Origin: Bacteroidetes bacterium UBA1312
GTDB taxonomy: Bacteria; Bacteroidota; Bacteroidia; Chitinophagales; Chitinophagaceae
Length of the DNA: 44,318 nt
Direction of reading: 5' to 3'
Assembly (NCBI GenBank): GCA_002307135.1
Contig: DBTQ01000026.1
Location: 1 to 44,318, forward strand
Shown here in pieces: positions 41,246 through 44,318 of this stretch. Both the position numbers and the translations under genes were made by a program. The number at the start of each line of letters is the position of its first letter. Positions within the stretch are counted from its first letter, which is position 1. The notes under the pieces were generated by a model. It saw nothing but the letters and a program-made list of their open reading frames with translations, made no database searches and was not told where the DNA came from.

Positions 41246-42187
41246 ATGCAAGAACTTCCAGTAATTAGCAACACTATAAATACAGAAGAAACCAGAGTTA
41301 AAAAACCCAATTGGCTTCGAGTAAAACTCCCTACGGGAGAGGGGTATCGGCATGTTCGTGGCTTAGTAGATACACACAAACTTCATACAATTTGTGAGAG
41401 CGGCAACTGCCCTAATATGGGTGAATGTTGGGGTGCTGGCACGGCAACCTTTATGATTTTAGGTAATATTTGTACACGTTCATGTGGATTTTGTGCGGTA
41501 GCTACTGGCAGGCCATTGCCTGTAGATTGGGATGAACCTCAACGTGTAGCAGAAGCCATTTTCCTGATGAAAGTAAAGCATGCTGTCATTACTTCAGTTG
41601 ACAGAGACGAACTTAAAGATGGCGGTTCAATTATTTGGGCCAATACCATAAAAGCCGTTCGAGCACTCAATAGTGATACTACGTTAGAAACATTGATTCC
41701 TGATTTTAGAGGTCAATGGGAAAACTTGGAACGTATCATAGAAGTAGCACCAGAAGTTGTTTCGCATAATATAGAAACAGTGGAAAGACTAACTAAGCAA
41801 GTGCGCATACAAGCCAAATATCATCGTAGTATGGAAGTGATTAGAAGACTTAAAGATGGTGGAATGCGTACTAAAAGTGGACTGATGTTAGGTTTAGGTG
41901 AGCAAAAGGACGAAGTGTTGCAGACAATGCAAGATCTTGCTGATAATGGTTTAGATGTATTGACACTTGGCCAATATTTACAGCCAACTCCTAAGCATTT
42001 GAATGTAGAACGTTTTGTTCATCCAGATGAATTTGCAATGTATCGCGAAGAAGGCTATAAAATGGGCTTGGATTTTGTAGAAAGTGGGCCATTAGTTCGC
42101 TCGTCCTATCATAGTGAGCGTCATTTGATAAAAGGCGAAGGTCGACAACAATGGATCAGCGAACAAAAGCAAATACCTACACAATAA
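41246..42187 (+). CDS. lipA: Lipoyl synthase
   Basis: This 313-aa radical SAM enzyme inserts two sulfurs into protein-bound octanoate to make lipoate. Both iron-sulfur cluster sets are intact: Cys50, Cys55 and Cys61 in 'CESGNCPNMGEC' (auxiliary cluster) and the radical SAM Cys76, Cys80 and Cys83 in 'CTRSCGFC'. The C-terminal 'SGPLVRSSYHSERH' carries the conserved RSSYH with the auxiliary-cluster Ser. The length is normal. It is cytosolic and followed by a good terminator. Confidence 0.96.
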   Translation: MQELPVISNTINTEETRVKKPNWLRVKLPTGEGYRHVRGLVDTHKLHTICESGNCPNMGECWGAGTATFMILGNICTRSCGFCAVATGRPLPVDWDEPQRVAEAIFLMKVKHAVITSVDRDELKDGGSIIWANTIKAVRALNSDTTLETLIPDFRGQWENLERIIEVAPEVVSHNIETVERLTKQVRIQAKYHRSMEVIRRLKDGGMRTKSGLMLGLGEQKDEVLQTMQDLADNGLDVLTLGQYLQPTPKHLNVERFVHPDEFAMYREEGYKMGLDFVESGPLVRSSYHSERHLIKGEGRQQWISEQKQIPTQ

Positions 42188-42212
42188 GTGCATAAATTAT
42201 TTAAGAAATGTT

Positions 42213-42247
42213 GATTGGCAAACCATTTATTCGGTTTGCCAATTTTA
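42213..42247 (+). terminator. Terminator after lipA
   Basis: ATTGGCAAACC and its complement form a perfect 11-bp stem with an 8-nt loop, followed by TTT. It lies 26 nt past the lipA stop. Confidence 0.85.
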
Positions 42248-42327
42248 TATATTCGACCCATTGTAAAACACCCTTAGCATTTTCGTTTAAACTCAATATT
42301 AAGGAATCATTAATTTTGACTAATTTA

Positions 42328-42358
42328 TTTGTTACCAAATTATTACGAACTAATTTTG
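42328..42358 (+). promoter_or_regulatory. Promoter of the phosphate-transport pair
   Basis: TTTG (42328-42331), a 19-nt spacer and TAATTTTG (42351-42358) match the Bacteroidota consensus exactly, 31 nt before the DUF47 ATG. A second TAATTTTG lies at 42311-42318. No pho box is recognisable. Confidence 0.7.
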
Positions 42359-42389
42359 TGAACAAATAAATGAACTTAAAAAGATAATA

Positions 42390-43037
42390 ATGGGTTTGAA
42401 TTCTTTTGTAAAATTATTTACTCCAAAAGACAAAATTTTCTACAGTCTTTTTGAAGAGGTTGCAATTAATTTGTCTGATATGAGCAAGGTATTTAGCGAT
42501 GCAATGCATGAAGAAAATGAAGACAAACGCAACGCTATGCTTAAATCATTGGAAGATTATGAGCACAAAAATGATGATGCAACTCACCGGTTATTTATTC
42601 AATTGGGTCAAAATTTTATTACACCATTTGACCGGGAAGATATTCATTATCTAGCATCGTCTTTAGATGATATTGCAGATTATATTTGGGCATCAGCCAA
42701 GCGAATCATTAACTATAATATCGAGCATGTTACAGATGCCATGAAGGCAATGTCTAAAGTAATAGTAAGCTCTGTGCAAGCATTACAAATAGCGATTAAA
42801 GAACTCCGTAATATGAAAAATTTAAAAGCAATTACGGATGCTTGTGTAAAGGTAAACAGTTTTGAAAATCAAGCGGACGACATATTAGATGAAGTTCTCT
42901 TAGCACTTTTTGCTAATGAAAAAAATGCTATTGAATTGATTAAGATGAAGGAATTGTATGAAGATATGGAGATCGTAACGGATAAATGCGAAGATGCTGC
43001 AAACGTTATAGAATCTATCATTATCAAGTATTCTTAA
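42390..43037 (+). CDS. DUF47/PhoU-like PiT accessory protein
   Basis: This 215-aa all-helical cytosolic protein of the DUF47 (PhoU_div) family shows 'HRLFIQLGQNFITPFDREDIHYLASSLDDIADYIW', the typical central signature, with acidic metal-binding pairs. The C-terminus reads 'LYEDMEIVTDKCEDAANVIESIIIKYS'. Such proteins are encoded next to PiT permeases and are thought to regulate phosphate uptake. Here the pit gene begins 28 nt later, which supports the role. Confidence 0.92.
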   Translation: MGLNSFVKLFTPKDKIFYSLFEEVAINLSDMSKVFSDAMHEENEDKRNAMLKSLEDYEHKNDDATHRLFIQLGQNFITPFDREDIHYLASSLDDIADYIWASAKRIINYNIEHVTDAMKAMSKVIVSSVQALQIAIKELRNMKNLKAITDACVKVNSFENQADDILDEVLLALFANEKNAIELIKMKELYEDMEIVTDKCEDAANVIESIIIKYS

Positions 43038-43065
43038 CCTTCTTCTTGTTGACAAATATTCAGCT

Positions 43066-44283
43066 ATGTTATTGCTAATAATTATTATAGTACTTGCTTT
43101 AATTTTTGATTATATAAATGGGTTTCACGATGCTGCTAATTCTATTGCAACAGTCGTTTCGACCAAAGTACTTACTCCGTTACAAGCAGTTGTTTGGGCT
43201 GCATTTTTTAATTTTGTTGCATTCTTTATTTTTAAAGATCATGGTGTTGCCAATACTATCGCCAAAACAGTAAAGGAAGGTGCTGATGCTTCGGGAATCC
43301 CGTATATCACTTTGCCTGTAATACTCTCAGGGCTGATTGCAGCTATTATTTGGAATTTGATGACATGGTGGTTTGGTATTCCATCTAGTTCATCCCATAC
43401 GTTGATTGGTGGTTTTGCGGGAGCTGCAATTGCACATGCAGGCTTTCATTCGATCAATCCGGAACCTGTAGCCAAAACTGTCGGCTTTATACTTATTGCT
43501 CCATTGTTAGGCATGGTTATGGCATTTATTATTTCCCTATGGTTTATTAATTCTTTCCGAAAAGAGCTTTTGCCAAAATTGGTCTCAGTGGCCATTATCA
43601 TTGCCGCTTTATATATGCTTTCCCGTACACTGGAGCTGGATGCTACTAAATTAAAAACACATTTTGACAATTATTACCTAAAGGTTATTTTGGACGGTAA
43701 GAATTTTAAATGGATTCTGATTGCATTTATCTTGATTTCAATGAGTACGTTTACACTTTTTCTGAGTGCGCTTAACTATGATAAAGCAACTCGTTGGTTT
43801 AAACGAATGCAATTGCTTTCTTCTGCTGCATTTAGTATTGGACATGGTGGCAATGATGCCCAAAAAGTAATGGGTATTATTACCGTTGCACTTATTGCAA
43901 GTGGACAGATACATGATTTTAAAGAAATGCCTATTTGGGTACCCTTGGCTTGCTATGCAGCTATTTCTGCAGGTACTTTAAGTGGTGGGTGGAAGATTAT
44001 TAAAACAATGGGGTCGCGCATTACAAAAGTTACTCCTTTTGAAGGGGTTGCTGCTGAAACAGCTGGGGCACTAACTTTATTTTTTACGGAAAATCTAAAA
44101 ATACCGGTCAGTACTACACATACAATTACAGGATCTATTATAGGTGTAGGTGCTACAAAACGATTGTCCGCGGTACGTTGGGGTGTAACAATAAATCTAC
44201 TTTGGGCATGGATTCTTACTATTCCTGTAAGTGGTCTGATGGCTGCATTGGTTTATTATATTGTATCTTTATTCATTCATTAA
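43066..44283 (+). CDS. pit: Inorganic phosphate transporter, PiT family
   Basis: This 405-aa membrane protein has about 10-12 helices and the two inverted PiT signatures: 'DYINGFHDAANSIATVVSTKVL' (starting at residue 15) and 'SIGHGGNDAQKVMGIITVAL' (about 258). The substrate motif 'GIPSSSSHTLIGGFAGA' is matched by 'IPVSTTHTITGSIIGVG' in the second half. It takes up phosphate, probably as metal-phosphate, driven by H+ or Na+. The gene is complete, with its stop 35 nt before the window ends, and is co-transcribed with the DUF47 gene. Confidence 0.94.
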   Translation: MLLLIIIIVLALIFDYINGFHDAANSIATVVSTKVLTPLQAVVWAAFFNFVAFFIFKDHGVANTIAKTVKEGADASGIPYITLPVILSGLIAAIIWNLMTWWFGIPSSSSHTLIGGFAGAAIAHAGFHSINPEPVAKTVGFILIAPLLGMVMAFIISLWFINSFRKELLPKLVSVAIIIAALYMLSRTLELDATKLKTHFDNYYLKVILDGKNFKWILIAFILISMSTFTLFLSALNYDKATRWFKRMQLLSSAAFSIGHGGNDAQKVMGIITVALIASGQIHDFKEMPIWVPLACYAAISAGTLSGGWKIIKTMGSRITKVTPFEGVAAETAGALTLFFTENLKIPVSTTHTITGSIIGVGATKRLSAVRWGVTINLLWAWILTIPVSGLMAALVYYIVSLFIH

Positions 44284-44318
44284 TCTTATCGGAAATTACC
44301 ACACATAAAAAGCTCGAC

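Overview
This AT-rich window looks like a chromosomal segment of a Bacteroidota bacterium, most likely Chitinophagaceae-like. The signs are: two proteins ending in type IX secretion (T9SS) sorting domains; many SPII lipoproteins; promoters of the Bacteroidota form (-33 TTTG, about 19 nt, -7 TAnnTTTG); start codons without Shine-Dalgarno sequences; a bTHX ribosomal protein gene; a DUF4286 gene; and 7TMR-DISM histidine kinases. No tRNA, rRNA, CRISPR array or intact insertion sequence was seen.

Layout. 1-2300 is a small accessory patch: a lipoprotein, a 42-aa zinc-ribbon protein, two single-domain XRE regulators and AT-rich hypotheticals. It abuts the truncated 3' end of a P-type ATPase (2307-4331). 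4.7-7.6 kb, minus strand, holds a PaiA-like acetyltransferase, a haem-binding CxxCH lipoprotein, a secreted metallo-beta-lactamase-fold protein and a T9SS cargo protein. 7.6-8.5 kb is a gene-free, repeat-rich gap with a GC-rich tandem/interspersed repeat and several long palindromes. 8.5-11.4 kb encodes an unknown lipoprotein and a second T9SS protein. 11.5-17.7 kb holds an Nramp-USP fusion transporter, an ABC exporter, DoxX, pirin and a rhomboid protease. 17.8-19.3 kb is an S10 carboxypeptidase broken by one in-frame amber codon between its catalytic Ser and Asp/His. 19.4-23.5 kb holds a Gly/Tyr/Arg-rich secreted protein, an orphan MoxR ATPase, a MazG-like hydrolase, two methyltransferases and a PAP2 phosphatase.

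23.7-28.8 kb is the conserved rimP-nusA-infB operon. A perfect terminator-like hairpin lies between its -7 box and the rimP start, so attenuation is plausible. 28.9-31.1 kb encodes UDP-galactopyranose mutase, a GT2 glycosyltransferase and DUF4286. 31.2-31.8 kb holds HU and bTHX, each with a good terminator. 31.9 kb is an outer-membrane barrel candidate with a CDICGC motif.

33.1-39.9 kb is the most interesting stretch. A GNAT-fold acyltransferase-like protein and a SAM methyltransferase are packed (2-nt and 12-nt gaps) in front of a 7TMR-DISM sensor histidine kinase and a REC-HisKA-HATPase hybrid. A paralogous single-domain response regulator converges on the hybrid, and another REC protein and an unknown 113-aa protein follow. 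I read this as a candidate operon that makes and senses a small molecule; the signal is not identifiable from sequence. 40.1-40.3 kb is a frameshifted remnant resembling the C-terminus of an M2-type (ACE-like) metallopeptidase. 40.4-44.3 kb holds an unknown secreted protein, lipoyl synthase and a DUF47/PhoU-like plus PiT phosphate-transport pair.
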